Source: Sphingomonas sp. QA11
GTDB lineage: Bacteria > Pseudomonadota > Alphaproteobacteria > Sphingomonadales > Sphingomonadaceae
Assembly: GCF_028473665.1 (NCBI RefSeq)
Contig: NZ_CP098774.1
Span: 4,149,501 to 4,213,500 of the forward strand
Length of the DNA: 64,000 nucleotides
Reading direction: 5' to 3'
A program made the translations under genes and the position numbers. Positions 33,905 through 42,923 of this stretch are shown in pieces. Numbering within the stretch: the first letter of the stretch is position 1; every line of letters begins with the position of its first letter. The notes beneath the pieces are model-generated. The model did not search any database. It saw only the letters and a list, made by a program, of their open reading frames with translations, and was not told where the DNA came from.

Positions 33905-34573
33905 TCAGAGCCGGGTCGCCAGCCAGATGACGTGGCGTGCGCCGCGTCCACCCCTGGCCTTCACGACCACCTCCTCCACCGAAAATCCCGCCGTTTCCAG
34001 CCGCCGCACGAAAGGGGCGTCGGGCGCGGCGGACCAGACGGCGAGCAGGCCCCCGGGGCTGAGCGCCAGGCGCGCTGCGCCGAGCCCGGCCGCGCTGTAG
34101 AGCCGGTCATTGCTGCGCCGCGTCAGGCCGTCCGGACCATTGTCGACATCAAGCAGGATCGCATCCCAGCCGCCGCGCACGCCGACGATCTGCGCCGCGA
34201 CATCCTCCTCGACGACAACCGTCCGGGGATCCTCAAGGCATCCGCCGAAGATCGACGCCATCGGCCCCCGCGCCCAGGCGACGACCGCCGGCACCAGTTC
34301 AGCCACCGTCACCGCCGAATCCGCGCCGAGCCGGCCGAGCGCGGCGCGAAGCGTGAAGCCCATGCCCAATCCGCCGACCAGCAGGCGCGCCGCCGCCCTG
34401 CCGGCCAGGCGATCGCAGGCTAGGGTGGCAAGCGCTTCTTCCGATCCTGAAACGCGGCTGTTCATCAACTCGTTGGCGCCGAGCATGATCGAGAATTCGT
34501 CACCGCGACGGAACAGTCGCAGCACGTCGCCTCCGGGGATCTCGGCCGCATCGATCAATATCCGGGGAACCAT
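33905..34573 (-). CDS. spermidine-synthase-like SAM-fold protein
   Basis: 222-residue Rossmann-fold protein resembling the catalytic half of polyamine synthases: VGGLGMGFTLRAALGRL (cofactor loop), VTVAELVPAVVAWARG, WDAILLDVDNGPDGLT (acidic proton-acceptor region) and LSPGGLLAVWSA. The N-terminal beta-hairpin domain of real spermidine synthases is reduced, and the substrate is therefore unknown; many genomes label it spermidine synthase. ATG 34573 was chosen because upstream residues are Pro-rich and unlike the family. Nothing in the neighbourhood suggests polyamine metabolism. Confidence 0.75.
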   Translation of the reverse strand: MVPRILIDAAEIPGGDVLRLFRRGDEFSIMLGANELMNSRVSGSEEALATLACDRLAGRAAARLLVGGLGMGFTLRAALGRLGADSAVTVAELVPAVVAWARGPMASIFGGCLEDPRTVVVEEDVAAQIVGVRGGWDAILLDVDNGPDGLTRRSNDRLYSAAGLGAARLALSPGGLLAVWSAAPDAPFVRRLETAGFSVEEVVVKARGGRGARHVIWLATRL

Positions 34574-34666
34574 GGCTGTTCTTTCGTCCTGCGACGTCAC
34601 CGGACTCCTGCAAAAAGCGGGCGGGACGGGGGTTGGCGGCGGCGGCGATTGCACTACGCTATCGTG

Positions 34667-34975
34667 ATGAGCGAGTCATGCACACATCTGGCTGGTATCC
34701 GCGACGTGACGCCAAGCGCCGACGGATGCGAGGAATGCCTGAAGACGGGCGACTGGTGGGTCCATCTGCGCCTGTGCCGAACCTGCGGCCATGTCGGCTG
34801 CTGCGACGATTCGCCCAACCGGCATGCCACCGCGCATTTCCACGCGACCGGCCATCCGGTCATCGAAGGCTATGACCCGCCCGAGGGCTGGGGCTGGTGC
34901 TATGTCGACGAGGTGGATTTCGACCTGTCGGACCGGATGACCCCTCATCCGCGACCGATCCCCCGTTTCGTCTGA
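34667..34975 (+). CDS. UBP-type zinc-finger protein
   Basis: 102-residue protein consisting of one ZnF-UBP domain, a fold that in eukaryotes binds the ubiquitin C-terminus. Cys/His ligands: C5, H7, C21, C24, C37, C40, C45, H53, H57, H63 in the pattern CTH, CEEC, CRTCGHVGCC, RHATAHFHATGH. The partner in bacteria is unknown since ubiquitin is absent. Start ATG 34667; a TTG 18 nt upstream is possible. Divergent from the spermidine-synthase-like gene. Confidence 0.88.
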   Translation: MSESCTHLAGIRDVTPSADGCEECLKTGDWWVHLRLCRTCGHVGCCDDSPNRHATAHFHATGHPVIEGYDPPEGWGWCYVDEVDFDLSDRMTPHPRPIPRFV

Positions 34976-34981
34976 AAACCG

Positions 34982-35016
34982 TAGCGGCACGGAATCGAAA
35001 TGATTCCGCGCCGCTA
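34982..35016. terminator. 15-bp near-perfect hairpin after the zinc-finger gene
   Basis: TAGCGGCACGGAATC pairs with GATTCCGCGCCGCTA (one mismatch) around a 5-nt loop, 6 nt after the UBP stop and before the converging glycine-zipper gene. No T-run on the plus strand, so its strength as terminator is uncertain. Confidence 0.5.
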
Positions 35017-35050
35017 TGGTTAAGCATGACAGGACAATAGAGGCGCCGGA

Positions 35051-35581
35051 TCAGCGGCACTTCACCTGCTGGTTGTTCTGGTCGATCGACTTGCCGGCCA
35101 CGCCGCCGACGATCGCGCCCAGGATCGTGCCCACGCCGCGCGAATGCCCGCCGTCAATCACATTCCCCAGGATGCCGCCGCCGATCGCGCCAACGATCAG
35201 GCCGGTCGTGCCGTCATTACGCTTGCAATAATAGCGTCCGTCAGTGCCGCGATACACACGGTCGTCGGCGGTCAGGACGCGCTCCTGATAATTGGCCCCG
35301 CCGCGATAATAGCGTGACGGATCATAGCCGCCTTCGTCCCGATCGTCATTGTAATAGCCGTCGGGGCCACCCGGACCCCGATCATAACCGCCGCCGCGAC
35401 GATAGTTGCGCGCTTGCTGATAACGGTCGAATTCCTGCTGGAAGACGCGCAGTTCGTTCTGGAACCGCTGTTGCGCCTGCTGGAAACGGGAATCGTCCTG
35501 TGCCGTCTGCGCGAGGCCCGGCGTGGCAATTGCCAGGCAACTCGTGGCCGCAATGACGGCGATCCTGGTTAAGCGACTCAT
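35051..35581 (-). CDS. glycine-zipper (2TM) envelope protein
   Basis: 176 residues: signal peptide (1-24, ending GLAQ), a Gln-rich coiled coil (RFQQAQQRFQNELRVFQQEF), a Tyr/Arg/Gly/Asp-rich low-complexity part, then a glycine-zipper pair GLIVGAIGGGILGNVIDGG and GTILGAIVGGVAGKSID that could insert in a membrane, and a C-terminal Cys. Related Rick17kDa/SlyB-like proteins are envelope components; function here is unknown. AGGAG ribosome site precedes the ATG at 35581. Confidence 0.83.
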   Translation of the reverse strand: MSRLTRIAVIAATSCLAIATPGLAQTAQDDSRFQQAQQRFQNELRVFQQEFDRYQQARNYRRGGGYDRGPGGPDGYYNDDRDEGGYDPSRYYRGGANYQERVLTADDRVYRGTDGRYYCKRNDGTTGLIVGAIGGGILGNVIDGGHSRGVGTILGAIVGGVAGKSIDQNNQQVKCR

Positions 35582-35689
35582 GATACTCTCCTGGTGACGT
35601 TACGTAGGCAGAACGAATGATGCCGCCGAACGTTGCGCGGACGCAATCGCCAACGGCGTCATAAGGGGACGACAATGCCGCCGCACCCG

Positions 35690-35959
35690 TCAGCGACAGA
35701 CGCGCACGCGGTGGCCATAGCGCCAGATCGTCCGGCAATGGCGGTTCCAGCCATAATGGCGGCGGCCATAGTGGCGACGGTCATAGCCATTGTGCCGGCC
35801 GCGATCGTAGTGGCGACGATCCCGATATCCGCCGCGGTCGCGATGCCCGTCGCGATAGCCATCGCGATCATGGTTCCGGTTCTGCGCGACGGCAGCCGTG
35901 CTGACGCCCATAGACGCGACGGCCAGGCCGGCGGCGGCGAGCATGATAGAGATTTTCAT
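35690..35959 (-). CDS. small secreted Arg/Tyr/His-rich protein
   Basis: 89 residues with a clear signal peptide (1-25, ending AAVA) and a mature part made of repeats of R, D, H, Y and G (HDRDGYRDGHRDRGGYRD...), ending HCRTIWRYGHRVRVCR, a two-cysteine end typical of small basic periplasmic proteins in sphingomonads. Function unknown. The ATG at 35959 has AGGAG 6 nt upstream; the frame upstream is ignored. Same strand as the glycine-zipper gene but 108 nt apart. Confidence 0.78.
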   Translation of the reverse strand: MKISIMLAAAGLAVASMGVSTAAVAQNRNHDRDGYRDGHRDRGGYRDRRHYDRGRHNGYDRRHYGRRHYGWNRHCRTIWRYGHRVRVCR

Positions 35960-36072
35960 GACAACTCCTCTCTTGCCCATCCATTGGGCGATGAGGAGAA
36001 GTACGCCTCAGTTCGAGCATGGTTGCTGAACATGGTTGTCGGCTTAGGTACAGGTTCGCGCGATCGGAGAGG

Positions 36073-37014
36073 CTATCCGATCGCCTCGACCACCCCGGCC
36101 CAGGCCGCAATCTCGGCATCGAAATGCCGAGCAACCGTCAGGTCGCCCGCAAGCCCGCGCTCCCAGTCGACCTCGACCGACCCTTCCCATTCGAAGGTGG
36201 CGTTGCCTGACAGGCGGACCATGCCGTCGCTTTCCGCCTGCGCCCGGACCAGCCCGCCGCGGTTGAACACGGTGAGTTCAGCCCCGAATGCCGCGCGGCC
36301 GGTCAGGCAGGCGGCGAAGGTGGAGGCAGCCATCGCGCTGCCGCAGCTGTCGGTCAGGCCGACACCGCGCTCGAACGTGCGGACGAACAGCCCGCCGGGA
36401 CGCGCTTCGACATAGGAGACATTCGCGCGATTCGGCAGCCAGCCAGGTGCCGCCTCGCAAACCTCGCCCACCGCGACCAGTTCAGCTTCGTCGACCGTGT
36501 CGACGAAGGTCACCAGATGCGGGTTGGGCATCGCCACCGCGGTGAAACTGCGTTCGGTCGGCAGCAACGCGACCGGCTGCTGGACGATCTCATGCGCGTC
36601 GATGCCGAGCGGCCAGCGCGTCACATCGAGATCGGCCGGCCCGGCCGTTTCGCGGATCGTCACCACGCCCGGCGCGATATCGGCATCGCGCGCGGCCTCG
36701 GCGGCGCTCGTCTTCAGGCGGACCAGCGCCCGGTCGATCCCCTGTCGTTCGAACCCCAGCCGCGCGACACACCGCAAGCCGTTCAGGCAGGTCTCCGCCT
36801 CGCTGCCATCCGAATTGAACATCCGCATGCCGAAGGCGTGGATCTTGTCGCCCGGCGTCAGCAGCAGCAACCCGTCGCCGCCGACCGCCCCGCGCCGGTC
36901 AGCCAGAGCACGCGCCACGCCCGCCCAGACCGAATCGTCAAGCAGGATGTCGCGCGCATCGATCAGGGGAAAATCATTGCCCGAGCCGTGGCATTTGATG
37001 AAGTCGAACCGCAT
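36073..37014 (-). CDS. dapF: diaminopimelate-epimerase family protein
   Basis: Predicted to interconvert LL- and meso-diaminopimelate for peptidoglycan and lysine. 313 residues, somewhat long. It keeps MRFDFIKCHGSGNDFPLID, the first catalytic cysteine C76 in EAETCLNGLRC and the second C224 in TDSCGSAMAAS. Both positions deviate from the usual E-x-CGNG and CGTGA forms (Leu for Gly after C76, Ser for Thr after C224), so it may be a specialised relative acting on another amino acid; the family assignment itself is firm. AGGAGG 6 nt upstream supports ATG 37014. Confidence 0.82.
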   Translation of the reverse strand: MRFDFIKCHGSGNDFPLIDARDILLDDSVWAGVARALADRRGAVGGDGLLLLTPGDKIHAFGMRMFNSDGSEAETCLNGLRCVARLGFERQGIDRALVRLKTSAAEAARDADIAPGVVTIRETAGPADLDVTRWPLGIDAHEIVQQPVALLPTERSFTAVAMPNPHLVTFVDTVDEAELVAVGEVCEAAPGWLPNRANVSYVEARPGGLFVRTFERGVGLTDSCGSAMAASTFAACLTGRAAFGAELTVFNRGGLVRAQAESDGMVRLSGNATFEWEGSVEVDWERGLAGDLTVARHFDAEIAAWAGVVEAIG

Positions 37015-37154
37015 GGGTCGCCTCCTAGCCGAAAATACCGGCCTGCTCCACCATCAGCGCCAATGACCAACGCCCCGCAAGGTCCGAAACGAGGGCTCGA
37101 CAAGATCAAGCGAAACGATTCCATCCATTCCGGCTTGGCGATAAGGCAATCGCC

Positions 37155-37376
37155 ATGGATATGCTCACTGCCTTCGGCCTTTTCGCCGTCACGGGAATGC
37201 TGGTCTGCTACGCGTTCGACGCGCGGTCGCACTGGTGGGGCCTTGGCTTTGCCCTGTTCTGCCTGCTCGGGTCGGCCTATGGCTTCCTGCAGGGCGCGTG
37301 GCCGTTCGGGCTGGTCGAGGGCATCTGGGCCATCGTCGCTGCCCGGCGCTGGTGGGCGCGCCAGACGCCGGCCTGA
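37155..37376 (+). CDS. small two-helix membrane protein
   Basis: 73 residues: MDMLTAFGLFAVTGMLVCYAF (helix 1, about 5-22), then a Trp-rich turn and GLGFALFCLLGSAYGF (helix 2, about 30-46), then a partly hydrophobic third stretch ending in basic residues. No recognised family. Start ATG 37155 has weak ribosome-site similarity. Divergent from dapF and converging with the GST gene. Confidence 0.7.
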   Translation: MDMLTAFGLFAVTGMLVCYAFDARSHWWGLGFALFCLLGSAYGFLQGAWPFGLVEGIWAIVAARRWWARQTPA

Positions 37377-37398
37377 CAGCGGAGAACCGTGAGAGCCG

Positions 37399-38061
37399 TC
37401 ATGCCACCCGCGCGATGAACGCCTGCTCCGCCGCAACGATCGGCGCGAAGCTCGGCCGCGCCAGGATGGCACGCACATAGGCAGCCGTTTTCGGCCAGTG
37501 CGCCGGATCGATCGGGCAGCCGACATGGGCGAGGTTCACGAACGGGCTGGCCACCGCGATGTCGGCCAGGGTGATACGATCCTCGACCAGGAAGCCGCTC
37601 GCCGGAATCTGCCCTTCCAGATAGTCGAGCAGGGGTGGCAATTCAGTGGTGACCGCAGCCTCGGCCACCGCCTCGTCGCCCGGCTGCTTCAATACCCTGG
37701 GCGAGACGAAGCGATTGAAGAACACCTTGCCCGCCATCGCGAACAGGATCGTATCGGTGAATTCCTCGAACCAGATGGTCCGCGCTCGCTCGATCGGCGT
37801 GGCCGGGATCAGGTTCGGCTCCGGGAATTTCGCGTCCAGATAGGTGATGATCGCGGTCGAATCCGAAATGCAGAAATCGCTGCCATTGTCAGCGCCGGGA
37901 TCGCGAAAGCCCGGCATCTTGCCGAACGGGCTGCATTCCTCGAACGCCGGCCCGCCCCGGCCCATGCCGGCGGGCGACAATTCGAGCGAGATTCCCTTCT
38001 CGGTACCGAAGGCGAGCACCTTGCGCACGAACGGCGACATGCTCGATCCATAGACGATCAT
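37399..38061 (-). CDS. glutathione S-transferase family protein
   Basis: 220-residue thioredoxin-fold plus helical domain protein. N-terminal half: YGSSMSPFVRKVLAFGTEKG with the Ser-x-x-Pro active-site turn and SDSTAIITYLDAKFP glutathione site; C-terminal half: VEDRITLADIAVASPFVNLAHVG. Substrate not identifiable. Transcribed away from the DUF2339 gene; the gap between them is 148 nt. Confidence 0.9.
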   Translation of the reverse strand: MIVYGSSMSPFVRKVLAFGTEKGISLELSPAGMGRGGPAFEECSPFGKMPGFRDPGADNGSDFCISDSTAIITYLDAKFPEPNLIPATPIERARTIWFEEFTDTILFAMAGKVFFNRFVSPRVLKQPGDEAVAEAAVTTELPPLLDYLEGQIPASGFLVEDRITLADIAVASPFVNLAHVGCPIDPAHWPKTAAYVRAILARPSFAPIVAAEQAFIARVA

Positions 38062-38209
38062 CGGATATTCTTTCTTTCTCGGTCCGTTTGTCGAATGCCG
38101 GCACCTAACATATCAGTTGCATGTCGCAACCAATTCTCAGGTGCGTGACGCGAGACAGCGTGGTCGCGCTGTGGCAGACTCCCGTCGCTGCGGAACCGGG
38201 GAGGCGCGC

Positions 38210-41125
38210 GTGACGGTCATCTTGTTCATCGCCGCGGTCGCGCTTGGGATCGTGCTTGAGCGCGTCATCGCCCGAGTCCGGCGGCTCGAACGCCGCGTTT
38301 CCGACCTGCAGGACCGGTTGATCCGGTTCGATCCCGGCCTGACGACCGATCGCCGTCCGCGCGACGACGAGAACCCCGCACCTCAAAGCACCGCGCCTGC
38401 GGAGCCGTGGCGCCCAGCAACGATCGTGCTGGCGCAGGCCGCCACCGCGCCGCCAACCATCGCCCACCCTTCCGAACTGGAACCCGTGCCTGCTGAGTCA
38501 GCGCCTGCCGCGCCGGAACCAGCCGTGCCGGATCCGGTCGAGGAGGTGCCAACCGCCCATGACGACACGATTCCCCGCCGCGAGCCGATCCGCCTCAGCT
38601 TCGAGAATATCGTCGGCGGCAAGCTGCCGATCTGGATCGGCGGCGCCGCGCTTGTGCTCTCCGCCTTCTTCCTGGTGCGCTATTCGATCGAGAACGGCCT
38701 GCTCGGCCCCGCCGCCCGCACGATCATCGCCGGACTGTTCGGGCTGATCCTGGTCGCCGCGAGCGAAGTTGCACGTCGCCTCCCCGCCACCCGCGACGAC
38801 GAACGGATCGGGCAGGTGCTGTCGGGGGCGGGAATCGCGAGCCTGTACGGCACCCTCTATATCGCGGCGCAGCTCTATCACCTGCTCTGCGCGGCCCCGG
38901 CCTTTGCGATCATGGTCGCGGTTACCGCAGCCGGCCTAGGCCTCGCGTTGCGACATGGTCCGCCCACCGCGATCATGGCCCTGATCGGCGGCTTTGCGGC
39001 GCCACTCGTCTCCAGCTTCGATCCAGGCAATATCGGGCCGTTGCTCATCTATCTCGGGCTACTCGTCGCGGCGCTGTTTGGGCTGGCGATCCGGCGCGGC
39101 TGGGTATGGCTGGCGATCGCCGCATGCGGTGGCGGCTTCGCCTGGATAAATATCCTGGTCGCAGCGGTTTCCGGGCATGCGCTGGCCGGCGTGGGCGGCT
39201 TTGTCGTACTGCTCGCGATCGGCGCAACGCTGGCGCTGCCCCGCACCGGCGCGGCACGCCCCTGGCTTCTTGTGCTGCCGCTGGTCGCCGGGCTGGTCCA
39301 GTTGCTGATCCTCGCGCCGGCGCTCGATTTCGGGCCCCTTGCCTGGGGGCTGTATCTGCTGCTGAGTGCAGCCGCCCTGTGGCTCGGATCGCGCGACGAC
39401 GCGCTAGCACCGGGCGGTGCCGCGGCGCTCGTTCTCGTCCTGGCCCTGCTCGGCATCGCGCTCGCGGCGGACAATCCGACCAGCGCACCGCTGGCGGCCC
39501 TGGCCACCGCTCTGCTGTTCGGCATTGCCGGTCATCTTTTCGCGCGGCGAAGCGTGCTCTGGGCAGGAATCGCACTTGGCGCCACGGCCGGGCCGGTCCT
39601 GCTGGTGCTTGGCCTGGCACACGACCTGCTGACGTCGCCGTCCTGGGCGGCCCTGCTGATGCTGGCGGCGCTGGCCGGAGGGTCGCTGAGCTGGCGCGCG
39701 CGGGACGAAGCGGAGGATACACCACGATGGTCAGCCGCGCTTACGGGCGGCGCAGCGCTGGCGGCGCTGTTGCTTGGCCTCGCCATGGCCGAACTCATCG
39801 CACCGCCATGGTGCTGGTGCGCCTGGCTCATCATCGCCGTCGCGCTTGCGGCATGGGCGCGACGCACCCGCGATTCCCTGATCGGCTATCTTGCCTTCGC
39901 CCCGGTAGCGACGACGATGGCCGCGATGGCCCTTGATACGCGGACTACCGGCTATGCGCGGAGCATCTTCCTTCCCGAACCGACACCGACGATTCTCGAT
40001 CTCGCCACGATCGGCCTGCTGCCCGCCTGCCTGCTTGCCGCATGCGCCTGGCTGCTGCTGCCCGGAAGGGCACGCACGGCATTCGGCTGGATCGCGCTCG
40101 CCTGGTCGCTCGGCTTCGTTCCGGCGTTGTTGCCGGCACCGTGGCATACGCCCGGACTCGCAACGGCGACCGCAGCGCTGATCCTGTGCCGTCCGGCCCC
40201 ACGTCCCTGGGCGATTGCCGCCGGGACCGTCACTTTTGCATTCGCCATCCCGTTGCTCGGCAAGCTGCTATGGTTGCTGGGCTTGTCGCTCGCTGGCGAC
40301 CCGCTGCCCTATCTCGCCTTACCGCCGCTCCTGACGGTGCTGCGCGAGCTGACGCTGCCCGGCACATTGATCGGCGTCGCCTTGTGGTACGGGCCGGCAT
40401 TGCCCGACCCATGGCGGATACGCACCATCGCGGTGCTCGCCGCAATCGGAACCATCACCGTCTACGCGCTGGCCAAGGCGCCGCTGGCCATCGCCGACAC
40501 GCCGCGCTTTGAAATGCTGGGCATGCTCGAACGCGTCGCCATCACCCAGATCTTCTTTGCCGCCGCGTGGATCGCCGCACGATACCGGCAGGACATCGCC
40601 CGCGCCCTGCTGATCGTCGCACTGGCCCGGTTCGTCTGGTTCGACCTTGCCATCCTCAATCCCGCATTCGTGCCCCAGGCAGTCGGCACGATCCCGCTGT
40701 TGAACCTGGCGACGCTCGACGCCGCATTAGTCGCCGCATGGCTCTGGCCACGGCGCGGCGATCGGTGGTGGCGAGGTGCCATGCTGGCCGCCGTCGCCGT
40801 GGCGGTCGCGGCGACCGTTCGCCAGGCAACGCATGGCGGCATCCTCACCGGGCCGATCGGGCGGACCGAAAACTGGCTGTATTCCGCCGCCTTTCTCGGC
40901 CTCGCGCTGGTCTGGCTGGCCCATGGCATCCGCCGCAACCTCGACGATTTCCGCGTCGTCGGGCTTGGGCTGCTGGTCGCGGTGACGCTCAAGGTGTTCC
41001 TGATCGATGCCGCAGTCCTTGAGGGGATATTGCGCATCCTGTCCCTGCTTGGCCTCGGCGTCGCGCTGATCGCGATCGGCTGGGCGTATCGCCGGTTCGT
41101 CGGGGTTCAGAGCCTGAGCACATAG
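38210..41125 (+). CDS. DUF2339 giant polytopic membrane protein
   Basis: 971 residues. Short coiled coil after the first helix (RLERRVSDLQDRLIRF), an Ala/Pro-rich stretch (about 70-140), then IGGKLPIWIGGAALVLSAFFLVRYSIE and about 25 membrane helices of Ala/Leu-rich composition to the end (LLGLGVALIAIGWAYRRFVG), which together define DUF2339. Function unknown; possibly a transporter or glycan ligase-like scaffold. GTG 38210 with GGGGAGG upstream precedes the first helix; an ATG further up (38117) is less likely. Overlaps the converging DUF2855 gene by 19 nt. Confidence 0.87.
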   Translation: MTVILFIAAVALGIVLERVIARVRRLERRVSDLQDRLIRFDPGLTTDRRPRDDENPAPQSTAPAEPWRPATIVLAQAATAPPTIAHPSELEPVPAESAPAAPEPAVPDPVEEVPTAHDDTIPRREPIRLSFENIVGGKLPIWIGGAALVLSAFFLVRYSIENGLLGPAARTIIAGLFGLILVAASEVARRLPATRDDERIGQVLSGAGIASLYGTLYIAAQLYHLLCAAPAFAIMVAVTAAGLGLALRHGPPTAIMALIGGFAAPLVSSFDPGNIGPLLIYLGLLVAALFGLAIRRGWVWLAIAACGGGFAWINILVAAVSGHALAGVGGFVVLLAIGATLALPRTGAARPWLLVLPLVAGLVQLLILAPALDFGPLAWGLYLLLSAAALWLGSRDDALAPGGAAALVLVLALLGIALAADNPTSAPLAALATALLFGIAGHLFARRSVLWAGIALGATAGPVLLVLGLAHDLLTSPSWAALLMLAALAGGSLSWRARDEAEDTPRWSAALTGGAALAALLLGLAMAELIAPPWCWCAWLIIAVALAAWARRTRDSLIGYLAFAPVATTMAAMALDTRTTGYARSIFLPEPTPTILDLATIGLLPACLLAACAWLLLPGRARTAFGWIALAWSLGFVPALLPAPWHTPGLATATAALILCRPAPRPWAIAAGTVTFAFAIPLLGKLLWLLGLSLAGDPLPYLALPPLLTVLRELTLPGTLIGVALWYGPALPDPWRIRTIAVLAAIGTITVYALAKAPLAIADTPRFEMLGMLERVAITQIFFAAAWIAARYRQDIARALLIVALARFVWFDLAILNPAFVPQAVGTIPLLNLATLDAALVAAWLWPRRGDRWWRGAMLAAVAVAVAATVRQATHGGILTGPIGRTENWLYSAAFLGLALVWLAHGIRRNLDDFRVVGLGLLVAVTLKVFLIDAAVLEGILRILSLLGLGVALIAIGWAYRRFVGVQSLST

Positions 41126-42186
41126 CCCTTTTGCGGCGGGGCGCGGCCGGCCACCTGCTCGCGCCACACCCGTTGCAGCGCCTCCGCGCCTGTGCCTTTC
41201 TCGACGCTTACCCAGGTTTCCGCCTCGGCGACGAAGCCTGCCCAGCGTTCGGCCAGAGCGGCATTGAACGCCTCCGGGCCGATTTCGCCGATCAGCGCGG
41301 TTGCAGCATCGGGCGCGAAGAACCAGACCGGCGCGGGGCCGGGCAGTTCCCCCGTCTCGCCGCCTTCGTCATGGTGAGTCACCCCGACACGCAGCACATA
41401 GGAGAGCTGCCCGGGCAACTGATCGTACACGGCGTGAAGCAACGCCGCGTTGCCGGCGAAATCGACCAGCACCGCGCCGCCTTCGACCGCCAGCCCGTCA
41501 AGCGAATCATAGCCGATGACCTCGTCATACAGGCCGGTCTCCTGCACGAAGGCGATATTGCCGGGGCTCGTCAGCCCGATCCGCCGCACCGCCGGGCTGT
41601 CCGCCCGCGCGACATACGCCGCAGCCATCGCTGTCTTGCTCGACGCACTGGTTACGATCAGCGTGGTCGCACCATGCCAGCCAGCCCGGCGCAACTGATC
41701 GCCGATCAGGAAGCTGGTGGTAAACAGCGGCGCGAACAGCATCCGCGCATCCTCCCGCACCGGATCGTGCGCCGGATCGGCGGCAAGGCGGCGATACTGG
41801 TTGTAGATCGGGCTCATCGGCTGGCGATGCGCCGCCATGTCGCGAAAGCCGTCCGACGCGACCTTGCCCGGCTGGACGATCAGGTGCGAGGCCATCGGCA
41901 GATAGCCATAGAGTCGCTCGCCGACCGCGATCTCGGGGTGCCGTGACGAGACGACCCGCGCATGCCCCCACACGGGCACGATTCCCCAGCTCTCCGGCGC
42001 GGGGAAGAAATTCCAATAAGCGAGCTGGTCCCCCACCACTGCATAGGTGACGTTGTTGGCGGTCACCGCGAACGCCTCGATCTCGAGCAGGATCTCGCCG
42101 TCCCTGGGCTCACTCACCAGCGTTTCGTTGATCGCAGTCTGAGTCAGATCGCCGCGCCGGACCATCATCTCGCGCTTCACGGGCAT
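41107..42186 (-). CDS. DUF2855 family protein (MDR-like fold)
   Basis: 359 residues. LEIEAFAVTANNVTYAVVGD near the start and GIVPVWGHARVVSSRHPEIAVGERLYGYLP resemble the GroES-like domain of medium-chain reductases; TTLIVTSASSKTAMAAAYVA is a Rossmann-like strand-loop but lacks a complete GxGxxG. This is the DUF2855 pattern. Whether it is an active oxidoreductase is unclear. Converges on DUF2339 with a 19-nt overlap, and shares a 163-nt divergent gap with the XRE gene. Confidence 0.83.
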   Translation of the reverse strand: MPVKREMMVRRGDLTQTAINETLVSEPRDGEILLEIEAFAVTANNVTYAVVGDQLAYWNFFPAPESWGIVPVWGHARVVSSRHPEIAVGERLYGYLPMASHLIVQPGKVASDGFRDMAAHRQPMSPIYNQYRRLAADPAHDPVREDARMLFAPLFTTSFLIGDQLRRAGWHGATTLIVTSASSKTAMAAAYVARADSPAVRRIGLTSPGNIAFVQETGLYDEVIGYDSLDGLAVEGGAVLVDFAGNAALLHAVYDQLPGQLSYVLRVGVTHHDEGGETGELPGPAPVWFFAPDAATALIGEIGPEAFNAALAERWAGFVAEAETWVSVEKGTGAEALQRVWREQVAGRAPPQKGYVLRL

Positions 42187-42349
42187 GCCGGTCTCCCTCG
42201 CGCCGCCCCACCGGCGCGGCGCGCATCATGATCGGCGAAGCGGCCGGGCGCCAGCCCCGTTGCAGGTCATTCCGGCTGAAAAAGGACGAGCCTTGTCCCG
42301 GTGGCGCGTTTGGGGGATAAACGGAAACCGATCTGGTTAGGAGTCGGCA

Positions 42350-42913
42350 ATGATCACCGCGATCCGCGAAGTCCGCCGCGCCAAGGGACTGACCCTGGAC
42401 GATGTCGCCCACCGTTGCGTGCCGCCGACCACCGCGCAGACGATCGGTCGGCTGGAAACCGGCACCCGCACCGTTTCGGTCGGCTGGCTCAACCGCATCG
42501 CCGATGCCCTTGGCGTCACCGCCGCCGACCTGGTCAAGCTGCCCGAGCGCGCCGACATCCCGGTCGCGGCCGTGCTTGACACCAGCGGCGCACACGCGCC
42601 GAAACGCCCGGCGACTGTCGTCCCGCCGCTGCCGGCGCCAGGCCTGGTTGCTGTCACCATCACCACCGGGATCGGCGACTATCGCGCCGGCGACGAATTA
42701 TGGTGCGAGACGCTGGCCCCCGGCGGCTATGCTCAGGCGCTCAACCGCGACGTACTGGTGCCGCGCCCGGCGGGCCGCTTCCTGTTCGGGCGGCTGATCG
42801 GGCGGGAGGAAGGCAGGCTGCAGATCCTGCCGCTAGGCGCGGGAGCGCGGCAGCAGGTCGTCGCCGACCCGCCCTGGATCGCCCGGGCGGTACGGCTGCT
42901 CAGATCACTATGA
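42350..42913 (+). CDS. XRE-type helix-turn-helix regulator with C-terminal sensor-like domain
   Basis: 187 residues. Cro/CI HTH at about 1-65: IREVRRAKGLTLDDVAHRC, TTAQTIGRLETGTRTVSVGWLNRIADALGV. The rest, after a Pro-rich linker, is a beta-rich domain (GIGDYRAGDELWCETLAPGGY...VPRPAGRFLFGRLIG) that looks like a LexA/S24-type fold but has no visible Ser-Lys dyad, so it is probably a ligand or regulatory domain. AGGAG precedes the ATG. Target unknown; it diverges from the DUF2855 gene, a possible target. Confidence 0.82.
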   Translation: MITAIREVRRAKGLTLDDVAHRCVPPTTAQTIGRLETGTRTVSVGWLNRIADALGVTAADLVKLPERADIPVAAVLDTSGAHAPKRPATVVPPLPAPGLVAVTITTGIGDYRAGDELWCETLAPGGYAQALNRDVLVPRPAGRFLFGRLIGREEGRLQILPLGAGARQQVVADPPWIARAVRLLRSL

Positions 42914-42923
42914 GCTCAAAAAC

